Below are positions 23,815 to 35,559 of a stretch of DNA of 64,000 bases, one piece after another. The notes under the pieces were generated by a model. That model saw nothing but the letters and a program-made list of their open reading frames with translations. It was not told the origin of the DNA and made no database searches. A program made the translations under genes and the position numbers. Positions within the stretch are counted from its first letter, which is position 1. Each line of letters begins with the position of its first letter. The stretch comes from Begonia masoniana (lineage: Eukaryota > Streptophyta > Magnoliopsida > Cucurbitales > Begoniaceae): positions 20,401,614 through 20,465,613 of the forward strand of contig CM039506.1 in the NCBI GenBank assembly GCA_022432975.1, written 5' to 3'.

Positions 23815-26673
23815 CCCCGGATTTTAAAATCGATTCTGTAGACTGCTCGACTGCACAGCCACTACGCGGACATCCTACATCAACTGTAAGTTTGTTTACA
23901 TCTTTGTTTGATTTTGTTTCTTAGGATTATTTGTTTTAAATTTTATAGGAGCTTTATAAATATGGTTCGAGGAAGGGATCCTAGGGACGACATCCTGGAT
24001 CGGTTTACGGATTTAGTAGACTGCCAGTCCCAGCACATAGACCAACAAGCTCAGCTCATACGTAGGCAATTTCGTCAGCTCGAGGGATTGACGAATCGAG
24101 GTGGCCCAAGAACCCTAGGGGTGGCCACTCCCAATAATCAGGGTACGAAGAGGACGGGCAAGGAAGAGATCAGACAGAGCCGACGAAAACGCGTGCGAAG
24201 AAGTTATCAAAGACCCTCTGTGTCCTGTGTGCCAGAAGAAGCACCGTGGCGATTGTAGGACAGGCACAGATAAATGCTTTTGATGTGGGGAGAATGGTCA
24301 TTTCGTCAAAGATTGCCCAAGATCGGGCCGAGATCAACCAGGTACAGGCCAACGGGGCATGAATCAGAGAAATGATACCCAAAAAGTTGCCTACCTCGAC
24401 TGGAGAAGAAGAAACTACCCAACCTTCGGCAGTTACAGGTAGAGTTTTAATTTGAATATTTAATAGGATAAATATATAATATATATATATATAATAGTGA
24501 AAAAGGGGTATAGGGTAAGAGTTCGAAGCAATAGTAAGGTAACAAACAGGAGAAGGTTTATGGATAGAGAGGTAAGAGAATAGTAGGAGATGGGCAAGAA
24601 GAGTTTTGAGTGAACCTCGATGATAAGACGGTAAGTAGATGTTAGACCATATAGGCCTTATAGAATGAGAGTTATGTAGTAATAAGGTTAGCTTGACTTA
24701 CCCGTGAAAAGTTATACACTTAGATTTTGTTACTGTTAGAGTCACACATCTTACAGGATGTAGGATTTAAATTTATAGGAATGAACCCTAGTTGACGAAA
24801 CTCAACCCTTAGAGTTTTAAGGTGTAAAGAAGTAAGGAGTAATTTAAACTAAGATGTAAAAGTGTATTTGGAAATACTTTAGGCTGTCAAGATATACTAA
24901 GTGGAATTAAGTAGGTAAGAAAATTTAGCAAGAACTTGTATACCCTAAATTCGTGAAAAAGATTTAAGTAATTAGACAAAATCATAGTCCAAAGCTTACC
25001 TAGTGTTGTTATGGAAAGGATATGAGAGTAACCATTATGGTTGTGGTGTAGATGGATGTGATAGATCAATACGAGTCGCGGACATAAGATTTAAGTGATC
25101 GGGTAGGGGGCGATCGTATCGACCAAGATAGATGCCAGGAATAACGAGAGTTACTCCGAGTTATAAATTATTAAAATCCCGAAGCGCTAGAGAATTGAAA
25201 TCATGTGCATATGGATACTCTAGATACTGGAATTGGCTGATCTCTAGGAAAAGGTACCACCTTAGATACCTTAGAAGACTCATCCATAAGAAATATATGA
25301 ATCTGTAAGAAGCATATAGCCGACATACTAGGTGAGAGAATTATGAATTTAAGATTTATTAATCAGTAATAGACGTCAGACATTGGTGTTGCTTAAATGA
25401 GGATAGAAAACAAAAGCATAGGAGCTAAGGTTTTTGAACGTGGTAACTACTGAGGAAAAATATAGCACTTCAGATTTGGAGGTTATACTTATGAGTTCAA
25501 AGTAGTCTGAATGACCGTAGAGAGGATAGAGATGCAATAGAGAAGGTTTACAGAGGGTATAGTTTTCAGTTGAGAACTGCAAACGTAGGACTCACCTCCG
25601 GTATGGAGGTAGAAACGACAGTGTTCGGTGATCCGGGAGGGTTAAACCTTAACGGAAAGATGCTGTCTGAATCCTTCTCTTAAAAAAAAAAGAAAAAAAA
25701 AAGATCTGAAGGGAGTTGGAATGAGAGCGGTAAACTAAGCTGCAACGAAATTACAAGCAAGAAGACTGTTGAATGAGTCATTGTGCCGGAGCCAAGTAGA
25801 ATATTTAGAACCCGACTAAAAGAATATAGATCATTGAATAACTTGAGGAAAGTTCACGTGCGACATACGAGTTAAGTAAGGAGGATTGTTAGATTTAATG
25901 AGGAGTTAAAAATTAGAAGTTAGCTCGGCGGTTGGTGCCGAACGATTGTGAATTTGCAATTTATAGAATAGGAAGGACACAAGGATATGCAATGAACTCA
26001 CTTAATTAGACTTAGAGAGTGACTAAGTTAGAAAAGGTTCCAAAAGATTGGTGTTTATCCGGTCGAGACCGATAGACACATGAGTGATATAAGTTTAGAA
26101 TAAATAATCGGACTGGATTTATGGCAGAACCTTGAGATTCAGTGGTACTTGAAATTGACAAGAATTGAGTTAGACAAATGAGAGTAACATATGTAGTAAG
26201 AGAAAGTTAATTAAGGGCTTAGCGATGGAACTTCTAAAGGTAGTTCAGGATGAGATAAGATAATTATAGGACCTATGATAGTATGACTTAAGCCCTCAGT
26301 TAACCTGTTTGAGGCCCGAATGTAGTTCCGAAGACGTAGTTCGAATGTAAGAAGTTAGGTTGTGAGAACCGCATTGAGGCAGGGGTCGAGGTCGATAAGT
26401 TACTCAAGGAGGAATGTGACGTGGGATATCACTGAGGGGATACCTGAGAAGTATAAAGAAGTGAAATTCTAGTTGGGAAGCTCACATAGAGGTAGTTATT
26501 AAGAACCCGTGAAGTACCAAAGGAAGGATACGATTGGGATGTTAATGACCAAGAGGTTGCACAGGAGCACTACTAGAGGAATGTAGGACTCAGATGGTAA
26601 TAGTAGAGACTGAGGATTAGACTATCGAACTTGTGCACCAGAGTGGTTTACAACTCCGATCTATATATCTATA
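23815..26673 (+). mobile_element. Interior of non-autonomous L element, copy B
   Basis: Reverse-orientation counterpart of 2377-5235. Holds the broken mini-gag at 23962 and then about 2.2 kb without any pol motif on either strand. A (TA)n run near 24474-24494 and an A-rich tract near 25681-25702 match the same tracts of copy A. Minus-strand open frames at 24170-24382, 24887-25069 and 25376-25582 have no recognisable domain. Confidence 0.7.
23962..24258 (+). pseudogene. Broken mini-gag of L element, copy B
   Basis: Same reading frame as the copy at 5088-4768, starting MVRGRDPRDDILDRF. One extra C near 24212 shifts the frame just before the first cysteine pair, so the product here ends about 16 codons later in unrelated residues (stop at 24256-24258). 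The cysteine-rich sequence continues in another frame and meets the same TGA inside the CCHC knuckle as copy A. The TGA is therefore shared and old, while the frameshift is private to this copy or an assembly error. The capsid core is missing here too. It could not make a working Gag. Confidence 0.75.
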
Positions 26674-28122
26674 TGTAGAAATTTTATACTCGATATGTGG
26701 AATCCGCCATCTCAGATGGGGGATGAAACGTCAACGAGGTGAGAGAAGGAAAAGGTAAGTTTATTTATTTATTAATTCTTTTATTTTCTTCCTTAATTAA
26801 AGCCACGTGAGCAACTTTAAACCTATCCTTCATAAACCTCATTCTGTGAAAATTTATTCAATGAGACCCCTATCTGTTGAGAACGCCGCACGCAGACAGA
26901 AAGAGGGGAATCGCCGGCGACGAGTTGGTTCCCGATTCCAGTGATTTTGCTTCAAAACGCTCCTTGTCTTATCCTTTTTCAACCTTTGTAAAACGAAGTG
27001 GAGGCTCAACCCCCCTTGTGCTCGAAAAAATTGGTGAGCGATTCCTCCTTTCTTTTCTATTGTTTCCTTCCTACTTTCTCGGTTGGATGATAAAATTGTT
27101 ATGAAATGATGACTATAGAATATTTTGAGAAAGGAAGAAACTCCTGCAGAAACAGAATGAAGGAGGAATATTGGAAGTTAATTGGGATTTATTTCTTCTT
27201 TTCTGCCCTTGATCAGCTGCTCTCTTTCCTGGATTATATGACCATCGCCCTTCATCTCTCTTCCGATAAGTTAAGATCATAGTGGTAAGCAAAGAGAGGG
27301 TTTAATGGCCCGATTGTTCTCTGCCTCAGTAAATGGACAATTGCAATCCGGAAGTTAGATCCCTTTGACTAATCGACGCTGTGAATTTCCAAAATTGGCA
27401 TGCAAAACCCCTAATTCATTAGGGAGATAAATAGCTCAGAATAATGGATGGATGATTTATATTATGTAGGTACCAATTTAATTGAATTCAGTTGTTGACT
27501 CTGACTCGGCACTGAATTTATGGAAGATTGATCTGTTGTAAGTTCAATCGAGGTAGGGATTATTTATTCTCTGGATAACAAAAGTATATTTATTTTTAAT
27601 GCATTAATTAAATTCACTTATTGGCATAAAATGTTCAGTTAATTTGTGGGGATTGTATTTTCACACATTATCAACTGCATTATCAAGCATTGATAAAAAT
27701 TGTTGTGGTTTTAACAGAGTAATAGGACAGCTGAAGAGCCGTCTGTCCTGGGCGCCGCGAAACCCAAACTCGATAGGGTAAATTCTGGCGTGCGACCGGC
27801 CTGATGTCGATGTTTTGGCCTCGGCCCAGTGTGATCGGGGTCTGTGAGAGGCTCCATTTTCAACGACCATCTATTAAAATTAAAAAACGCATTTTTTTTA
27901 CATTTCTGCATAATTTTATAACTGATATGGAAATAAACTCTATCCCTATTGAGTTTAGGCGACTCACCAACGACTATTTTTTTGTTGCAGGATCGAATCA
28001 AGAGGACTAGTTATCATAGGTGAAAGGATCAAGACTTTTCTTTAGGTTTCATTTAATTTTCTTTGAGGTTAGAGACTTTTGAGATGTAAAGTCGATGTAT
28101 TTATGGTATTGGGATATTTTGT
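26674..28122 (+). mobile_element. Truncated LTR, family C, copy B
   Basis: Begins TGTAGAAATTTTATACTCG and follows the LTR at 2376-725 until about 28122, where it stops inside GATATTTTGTTG and runs into inverted satellite. About 200 bases of the LTR, the primer site and the gag seen at 1-724 are missing. Differences from the other copy become denser after about 27300, together with many indels, which suggests poor base quality towards the gap. The open frame at 26877-27104 is shared with the other copy as 2167-1940, but its end differs and no domain is seen. Confidence 0.7.
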
Positions 28123-28604
28123 TGACTTATTTCTCCATTTCCACATTCAAGTTTTCAACTGATGACTGACGACATTTCTTTAGTACCCTATAACTTTCAT
28201 GGATGCGTATTAAGACTTATTGATAGCTTGATGAAGTAGAAGAACCTTCACGTTCAACTATCTGTCCAACAAAAACTGAACGTATAAGCAAAATGAGGTT
28301 CACCGTTGCTGACTTATGTTTTTAGACCTAAGTTAATACCATTTCCCTCATGGTTTACCTTAAAGTGATGAGAAACGACATGTATTGGGGGACCCATTAG
28401 CTTCCATGGTCACGTAATTAAAAATGTATGCGTTTGTAAGTATAAGAAACTTTTCATTCAATTAATTTGTTCCAAAAGACTGAACGTATCAAAGCAAATG
28501 AGGTTTGACTGTTACCTGACTTGTTGTTAGAACCTAGTATCATTTCCCTCCTGCAGTTGTAACTTGAAGTGAGGAGAACGACGTTATTGAGGTCCATAAG
28601 CTCA
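28123..28604 (-). repeat. 208-bp satellite, inverted block (low quality)
   Basis: About 2.3 monomers on the opposite strand from every other satellite block here, recognisable by the reverse of CATGAAGCTT, TTACTTCATC and ATCGATTGAAG. Heavy indel noise. Ends at the assembly gap. Confidence 0.85.
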
Positions 28605-28704
28605 NNNNNNNNNNNNNNNNNNNNNNNNNNNNNNNNNNNNNNNNNNNNNNNNNNNNNNNNNNNNNNNNNNNNNNNNNNNNNNNNNNNNNNNNNNNNNNNN
28701 NNNN
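28605..28704. other. Assembly gap (100 N)
   Basis: Exactly 100 N. Inverted satellite lies on the left and ribosomal DNA on the right, so what it joins is not established. Confidence 0.99.
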
Positions 28705-28816
28705 CAGCATGCCCCGACGAAATTACGTTGCGCCCGCGAGCGGCGATCGGGAACTCCTGGTCGACCCTAATGCGCCGACTCGCTGGACAGCACCAGCGAA
28801 TGAGGACGTTATCGAA
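28705..28816 (+). other. 3' part of internal transcribed spacer 2 (ITS2) of 45S rDNA
   Basis: GC-rich sequence directly before the 26S start motif, as in plant nuclear rDNA. It begins at the gap, so 18S, ITS1 and 5.8S are not seen. It might help identify the species, but indels are likely. Confidence 0.75.
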
Positions 28817-29650
28817 GCGACCCAGGTCAGGCGGGACCCTTATTACCCGCCCTGCGTTTAAGCATATCCAATAAGCGGAGGGAAAAGAAACCTTACACAG
28901 GATTCCCTTAGTAACGGCGAGTGGCGAACCGGGGACTAGCCGCTGAGAATCGAGCGCCCCGGCGTTCGAATTGTAGTCTGGAAGAAGAGTCCCAGCGGCG
29001 GACCGGGCTCAAGGTCCCCTGGAGGGGGTGCGGAGAGGGTGAGGCCGTCGTGCCGGGACCCTGTCGCACACGAGGCGTTGTTACGTCGGGTTGTTTGGGG
29101 AATGGAGCCCAGCGGGCGGTAATTCCGTCCAAGGCTAATATTGGTCGAGAAGACCGATAGCAAACAGTACGCGAGGGAAAGATGAAAAGGATTGAGAAAA
29201 GAGTCAAAGAGTACTGGAAATGGTCGAGGAGGGAAGCGGATGGGGGCCGGCGGTGCGTTCTACGGTCGGATTGTGAACGGCGCGTAGCCGTCTGCCAATC
29301 GACTCGGGGAGTGGGACCGACGCCGGATTGGGCGGCGTCGCAAGCCCGGGCCTTCGTTGTGCTCGCGGAGACGCGTCGCCTCGATCGTGGCTGCAGGCCG
29401 CGCGCCCACACGGCGTGCTTCGGCACGGCGGCTCCAGGTGCGTCGGCTGCGGGTGTCCCATTCGGACCGTCTTGAACAAGGACCAAGGAGTCTGACATGC
29501 TGTGGGGCGAGTTAACGGGCCAGAAACCGGGGGCGCAGAAGCTGATGGCGGGATCCCCATGAGGCGTTGCACGCCGACGACCTTTTTTTTATATTCTGCG
29601 AAGGGGACGAGTGGAGCTGCCTGTCGGGACCGAAAGATGTGAACTATGCC
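28817..29650 (+). rRNA. 26S (large-subunit) rRNA gene, 5' fragment of about 830 bases
   Basis: Starts at GCGACCCAGGTCAGGCGGGA and contains hallmark plant 26S segments: GTTTAAGCATATC, TAAGCGGAGG, GATTCCCTTAGTAACGGCGAG, GTTGTTTGGG, CGAGGGAAAGATGAAAAGG, and CCTGTCGGGACCGAAAGATG. It has many one-base indels compared with the highly conserved gene, and a T-run insertion near 29583-29591. It stops after GAACTATGCC, where the real gene would continue, and satellite follows at once, so about three quarters of the gene is absent. It is either a rearranged rDNA fragment or a chimeric, unpolished contig end. Open frames here, including 196 codons on the minus strand (29498-28908), are antisense chance frames. 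Confidence 0.9.
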
Positions 29651-29870
29651 TTTTACTTCACAAACGCATTACTAATCCTACTTACTCGTCATGAAGCTTC
29701 TAGGGTCCTCAATACACTCGTCTCGTCATTCAGTTAAAGCCTTGAAGCAGAAATGGATAATTTCGGGTTGTAACAAAAAGTGATGTAACAGTCAACCTCA
29801 TTGCTTGAACTTCCGTTCTTTTGAAACAAATCGATTGAAGTGAAGTTGTTTTACCTTCATCAAACGCATT
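29651..29870 (+). repeat. 208-bp satellite, about one monomer between rDNA and solo LTR
   Basis: Starts at TTTTACTTCA directly after the 26S fragment and ends at CGCATT, the left target copy of the following LTR. Indel-rich. Confidence 0.9.
29866..29870. repeat. Target site duplication GCATT, left copy
   Basis: GCATT at 29866-29870 and 32407-32411 flanks the solo L LTR. Confidence 0.92.
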
Positions 29871-32406
29871 TGTAACACCCCTAATTCCGTACCGTATTTC
29901 CATATTAATTATTATTATTAAATTATTTTTTTTTTATACATTAAACTTAGTATTAAGAAAGCGGAAACTTAATCAAATTTTAAACGGAATTGAAAGCAGA
30001 CCTCTAAACATTTAAACAAAACGTTTAATAATTAAATTAAGCTTAAACTTTATTATTAACCATCTACAAAACAATCAAATAAGGGAGGGCAACAATCGGA
30101 ATGCTGCCCTCAAAGTAGCATCGACCCAGCGCTGCTATATGCAGCGCCGGTCGCCGAGTGCTGTCGTCTGAGTCATCGATCACTCCCTCTGCTCGGCAGC
30201 AGAGCTCGATTCGCTAGCAAAAACTGGAATGCAACCACATCGATCGATCTCTGCACCGTGCAGAGATCGATCGCTGCACTAGGCATGCGGATCTCGATCA
30301 CTGCTAGCTATGGCAGCGCTCGTCTCTGCTCTGCAGTAATTAGATCGATCGTGCAAGCATGCGCGATGTCCTCCTTCAGACGCCAACTTAAACACTTATC
30401 TTTTTACAGCATTTTAACACATATCTGTTTGCTCTCTGGAATCCTTTCCATAGAGCAAACCTCCTTGTTCGTTCACCAATTGTCCATATACTCACAACTT
30501 AAATCTACTTAAATCCCATTTAACGTATCTAAACTCATCGACTCGAGTCGGACTTTGCGAAGTCCACTGCGTGGATGCTCTAAACATCGAGCATAACCTA
30601 TCACCAAAACCAATCAAAACATTTCCAAAACAGTCATTTAAACAGTTTTAACCAAAACGTTTTATACATACAATTACCAAAACTTATCCTAATCCCTATC
30701 CAGATCCAACAACTCTAAGTAATCCAATACAAGTATCCACTCAACCCACCTCCCAAAATAAACCCAGAGTTCAGAACCACTCCCCCCCCACTGGTCATAT
30801 TTCGCCTCGACTGGCCCAGCTCACACCCCACTAGCCTCCATCAACTGCCCTCCGCAGCATGAGGAGATCACCTACCCATACAGACCATATAGAGATTGAA
30901 AATCCATGTAGCTACGTAAATGCATATGCCATGCGTCGTAGCCATTCGACATCATGCTCAGATTCAGATTTACATATACATAATTACAGTTATAGATTCA
31001 TTACGTCACGACAGACGAATTGTCCACCGAAACTCTACCCACTAAGCGGAGAGGCCCATCCCCGGTCGGACTACCCTTTCCACCTAAAGAGGGGGGACAC
31101 GCTTGCAACACGCACAGCCGTGCCCTGAGCCCCATCCCGCGTGACCCAGAAACAGACAGATTACTTTTTTCATTCGATTTTCGTTACATATTTCATTTCA
31201 AATACGTTCCTTTTCTTAAAAACACGGCAGAATTCCTTTTCAATGACGTTCGAAAACCGTAGGCATGAACATTTCTATCAGCGAAAGTAAACAACATTTC
31301 CTATCAGCACCATATAACATAACCTATAACAATTAACCTAACACCCAACCTAACACCGTAAACGGAACCCTCAAGGAATCCTTGAGCTACGACGAAGTAG
31401 TGTAGACCTTTTCGGTCAGCAGTCCCGATAACCGTAACCTTGGGCGCTGATTCAACTTCGTCCACGGGAGTCGTGTCTCAGACAAAACACGATATTTTGC
31501 GTTCACAACAATTTGAATTTCAACATTCACTTATAAAATCCTACTAATGAATTTCTAAATTCCAACTTAGCCAAATCAAAGCAGTATAGAACTTCAATTA
31601 AGGCTCGATAACCGAAATCTCATTAACGAGTGTTTTTCTCAAAACCCGGAAATTTACCATTTTTTAATTAACTTTTTCGAAATCGACGTTTTCTTTCGTC
31701 CAATAACGTTCATAACGTTCAATATATACGGAGTTATAGCTGACTTATTATTACGAAGCCTATCGCTTTTTTAACGGAAAACCTAATTTAAACCCTAACC
31801 TACAATCGAACTACAAACTCGAAACAAACGCTCAGAGATTGAAGCTACATACCGAGAGTAGCGAGAGAGGAAGAAATGATGAAGATCGGAGGAAAAACCG
31901 GAGGAGAAACGGAGGTCGGAATCGACAGAAATCGCCGCGGCCGTGAGGGAGCTCGCTCACTGTTCGTGCGTTCCAGAGAGAGAAGGAGAGAATGAGTGAA
32001 AAAGAATGGTTTGTGATATTTTATAAATTGATTTGCAAATTACCATTTTGCCCTTCTTTGATTTTCTTCTTTCGTTTCGTTAATTGGCTACCGTTCGAAT
32101 TCTCCAAATTTCCAAATTTCACCAATAACTCCTATTTATTGCTTGGAATTTATTAAAACTGTCCGTTCGCAATTCGGACCTCGTTACTATTTTACGAGAA
32201 CGTCTCTTACATTACGAAAAGCGTATTTACTCGGAATATAGTGTTTGATCTCCGAAAATTTCCGTAAATTCCTTAAAATTCTTTATTCGTTAGAATCGTA
32301 TGACGCTTCTTTTGTGAAACGGACCCGATTTGATATATTTACCAAAAATGCCACTAATAATATAATAATAATATAATCAAAAGGTCCGTACAAACCGGAT
32401 ATTACA
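29871..32406 (-). mobile_element. Solo LTR, family L
   Basis: Plus strand starts TGTAACACCCC and ends CCGGATATTACA, the mirror of the L LTR ends, with GCATT on both sides and satellite in phase beyond. About 2.54 kb, no PBS or interior, hence solo. It is clearly more diverged from the LTRs at 5252 and 21241 than those are from each other. Its hairpin cluster has different palindromes in the same place. Open frames at 30258-30512 and 30859-31262 are chance frames. Confidence 0.94.
30129..30273 (-). repeat. Palindromes in the solo L LTR
   Basis: 30129-30147 pairs GCGCTGC with GCAGCGC around TATAT. 30241-30273 is a perfect palindrome with 16-base arms and one central base, starting CGATCGATCTCTGCAC. 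An imperfect GCTCTCTGG/CCATAGAGC hairpin lies at about 30431-30454. They sit where the other L LTRs have their hairpins, but the arm sequences differ. Confidence 0.85.
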
Positions 32407-35400
32407 GCATTGCTAAGTCCTAATTACGCGTCCATGAAGCTTATTGGGTCCTCAATACACTTCGTTCTCATCACTTCAAGTTAAAGCCTTGAAGGTAAAA
32501 TGGATAACTTCGGTTGTAACAACAAGTCATGTAACAGTTAACCTCATTAGCTTGATACGTTCAGTTCTTTTGAAACAAAACAATTGTAGTGAAGGTACTT
32601 TTACTTCATCAAACGCATTACTAAGTCCTAATTACGCATCCATGAAGCTTATTGGGTCCTCAATATACTTCGTTCTCATCACTTCAAGTTAAAGCCTTGA
32701 ATGTGAAATGGATAACTTTGGCTGTAACAACAAGTCATGTAACAGTCAACCTCATTAGCTTGTTACAATCAGTTCTTTTGAAACAAATCGATTGAAGTGA
32801 AGGTTCTTTTACTACATCAAATGCATTACTAAGTCCTAATTACGCGTCCATGAAGCTTATTGGGTCCTCAATACACTTCGTTCTCATCACTTCAAGTAAG
32901 CCTTGAAGGTGAAATGGATAACTTCGGTTGTAACAACAAGTCATGTAACACTCAACCTCATTAGCTTGATACGTTCAGTTCTTTTGAAACAAATCGTTTG
33001 AAGTGAAGGTTCTTTTACTTCATCAAACGCATTACTAAGTCCTAATTACGCAACCATGAAGCTTATTGGGTCCTCAATATACTTCGTTCTCATCACTTCA
33101 AGTTAAAGCCTTGAAGGTGAAATGGATAACTTCAGTTGTAACAACAAGTCATGTAAGAGTCAACCTAATTAGCTTGATACGTTCAGTTATTCTGAAACAA
33201 ATCGTTTGAAGTGAAGGTTCGTTTACTTCATCAAACTCATTACTAAGTCCTAATTATGCGTCCATGAAGCTTATTGGGTCCTCAATACACTTCGTTCTCA
33301 TCACTTCAAGTTAAAGCCTTGAAGGTAAAATGGATAACTTCGGTTGTAACAACAAGTCATGTAACAGTCAACCTCATTAGCTCGATACATTCAGTTCTTT
33401 TGAAACAAATCGTTTGAAGTGAAGTTTCGTTTACTTCATCAAACGCATTACTAAGTCCTAATTACGCATCCATGAAGCTTATTGGGTCCTCAATACGCTT
33501 CGTTCTCATCACTTCAAGTTAAAGCCTTGAAGGTGAAATGGATACTTCGGTTGTAACAACAAGTCATGTAACAGTCAACCTCATTAGCTTGATACGTTCA
33601 GTTCTTCTTGAAACAAATCGTTTGAAGTGAAGGTTCTTTACTTCATCAAACTCATTACTAAGTCCTAATTACGCGTCCATGAAGCTATTGGGTCCTCAAT
33701 ACACTTCGTTCTCATCACTTCAAGTTAAAGCCTTGAAGGTGAAATGGATAACTTCGGTTGTAACAACAAGTCAGTAACAGTCAACCTCATTAGCTTGATA
33801 CGTTCAGTTCTCTTTGAAACAAATCGTTTGAAGTGAAGGTTCGTTTACTTCATCAAACACATTACTAAGTCTTAATTACGCGTCCATGAAGCTTATTGGG
33901 TCCTCAATACACTTCGTTCTCATCACTTCAAGTTAAAGCCTTGAAGGTGAAATGGATAACTTCGGTTGTAACAACAAAGTCATGTAACAGTCAACCTCAT
34001 TAGCTTGATACGTTCAGTTCTTTTGAAAAAATCGATTGAAGTGAAGGTTCGTTTTACTTCATCAAACACATTACTAAGTCCTAATTACGCGTCCATGAAG
34101 CTTATTGCGTCCTCAATACACTTCGTTCTCATCACTTCAAGTTAAAGCCTTGAAGGTGAAATGGATAACTTCGGTTGTAACAACAAGTCATGTAACAGTC
34201 AACCTCATTAGCTTGATACGTTCAGTTCTTTTGAAACAAATCGTTTGAAGTGAAGGTTCGTTTACTTCATCAAACGCATTACTAAGTCCTAATTACGCGT
34301 CCATGAAGCTTATTGGGTCCTCAATACACTTCGTTCTCATCACTTCAAGTTAAAGCCTTGAAGGTAAATGGATAACTTTCGGTTGTAACAAAAAGTCATG
34401 TAACAGTCAACCTCATTAGCTTGATACGTTCCGTTCTTTTGAAACAAATCGATTGAAGTGAAGGTTCGTTTTACTTCATCAAACGCATTACTAAGTCCTA
34501 ATTACGCATCCATGAAGCTTATTGGGTCCTCAATACACTTCGTTCTCATCACTTCAAGTTAAAGCCTTGAAGGTGAAATGGATAACTGCGGTTGTACAAC
34601 AAGTCATGTAACAGTCAACCTCATTAGCTTGATACGTTCAGTTCTTTTGAAACAAATCAATTGTAGTGAAGGTACTTTTACTTCATCAAACGCATTACTA
34701 AGTTCTAATTACGCATCCATGAAGCTTATTGGGTCCTCAATATACTTCGTTCTCATCACTTCAAGTTAAAGCCTTGAATGTGAAATGGATAACTTTGGCT
34801 GTAACAACAAGTCATGTAACAGTCAACCTCATTAGCTTGTTACGTTCAGTTCTTTTGAAACAAATCGATTGAAGTGAAGGTTCTTTTACTACATCAAATG
34901 CATTACTAAGTCCTAATTACGCGTCCATGAAGCTTATTGGGTCCTCAATACACTTTGTTCTCATCACTTCAAGTTAAAGCCTTGAAGGTGAAATGGATAA
35001 CTTCGGTTGTAACAACAAGTCATGTAACACTCAACCTCATTAGCTTGATACGTTCAGTTCTTTTGAAACAAATCGTTTGAAGTGAAGGTTCTTTTACTTC
35101 ATCAAACGCATTACTAAGTCCTAATTACGCAACCATGAAGCTTATTGGGTCCTCAATATACTTCGTTCTCATCACTTCAAGTTAAAGCCTTGAAGGTGAA
35201 ATGGATAACTTCAGTTGTAACAACAAGTCATGTAACAGTCAACCTCATTAGCTTGATACGTTCAGTTATTCTGAAACAAATCGTTTGAAGTGAAGGTTCG
35301 TTTACTTCATCAAACTCATTACTAAGTCCTAATTATGCGTCCATGAAGCTTATTGGGTCCTCAATACACTTCGTTCTCATCACTTCAAGTTAAAGCCTTG

Positions 35401-35559
35401 AAGGTGAAATGGATAACTGCGGTTGTAACAACAAGTCATGTAACAGTCAACCTCATTAGCTTGATACGTTCAGTTCTTTTGAAACAAATCGATTGAAGTG
35501 AAGGTTCTTTTACTTCATCAAACGCATTGCTAAGTCCTAATTACGCGTGCATGAAGTAT

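Noticed and set aside
26877..27104. 75-codon frame shared by both composite copies (also 2167-1940), possibly conserved coding sequence
   Set aside because: Its end differs through frameshifts between the copies, it lies in the C LTR leader, and no domain is seen.
28908..29498. 196-codon minus-strand open frame, the longest in the window
   Set aside because: It is antisense to conserved 26S rRNA sequence, where GC-rich chance frames are common.
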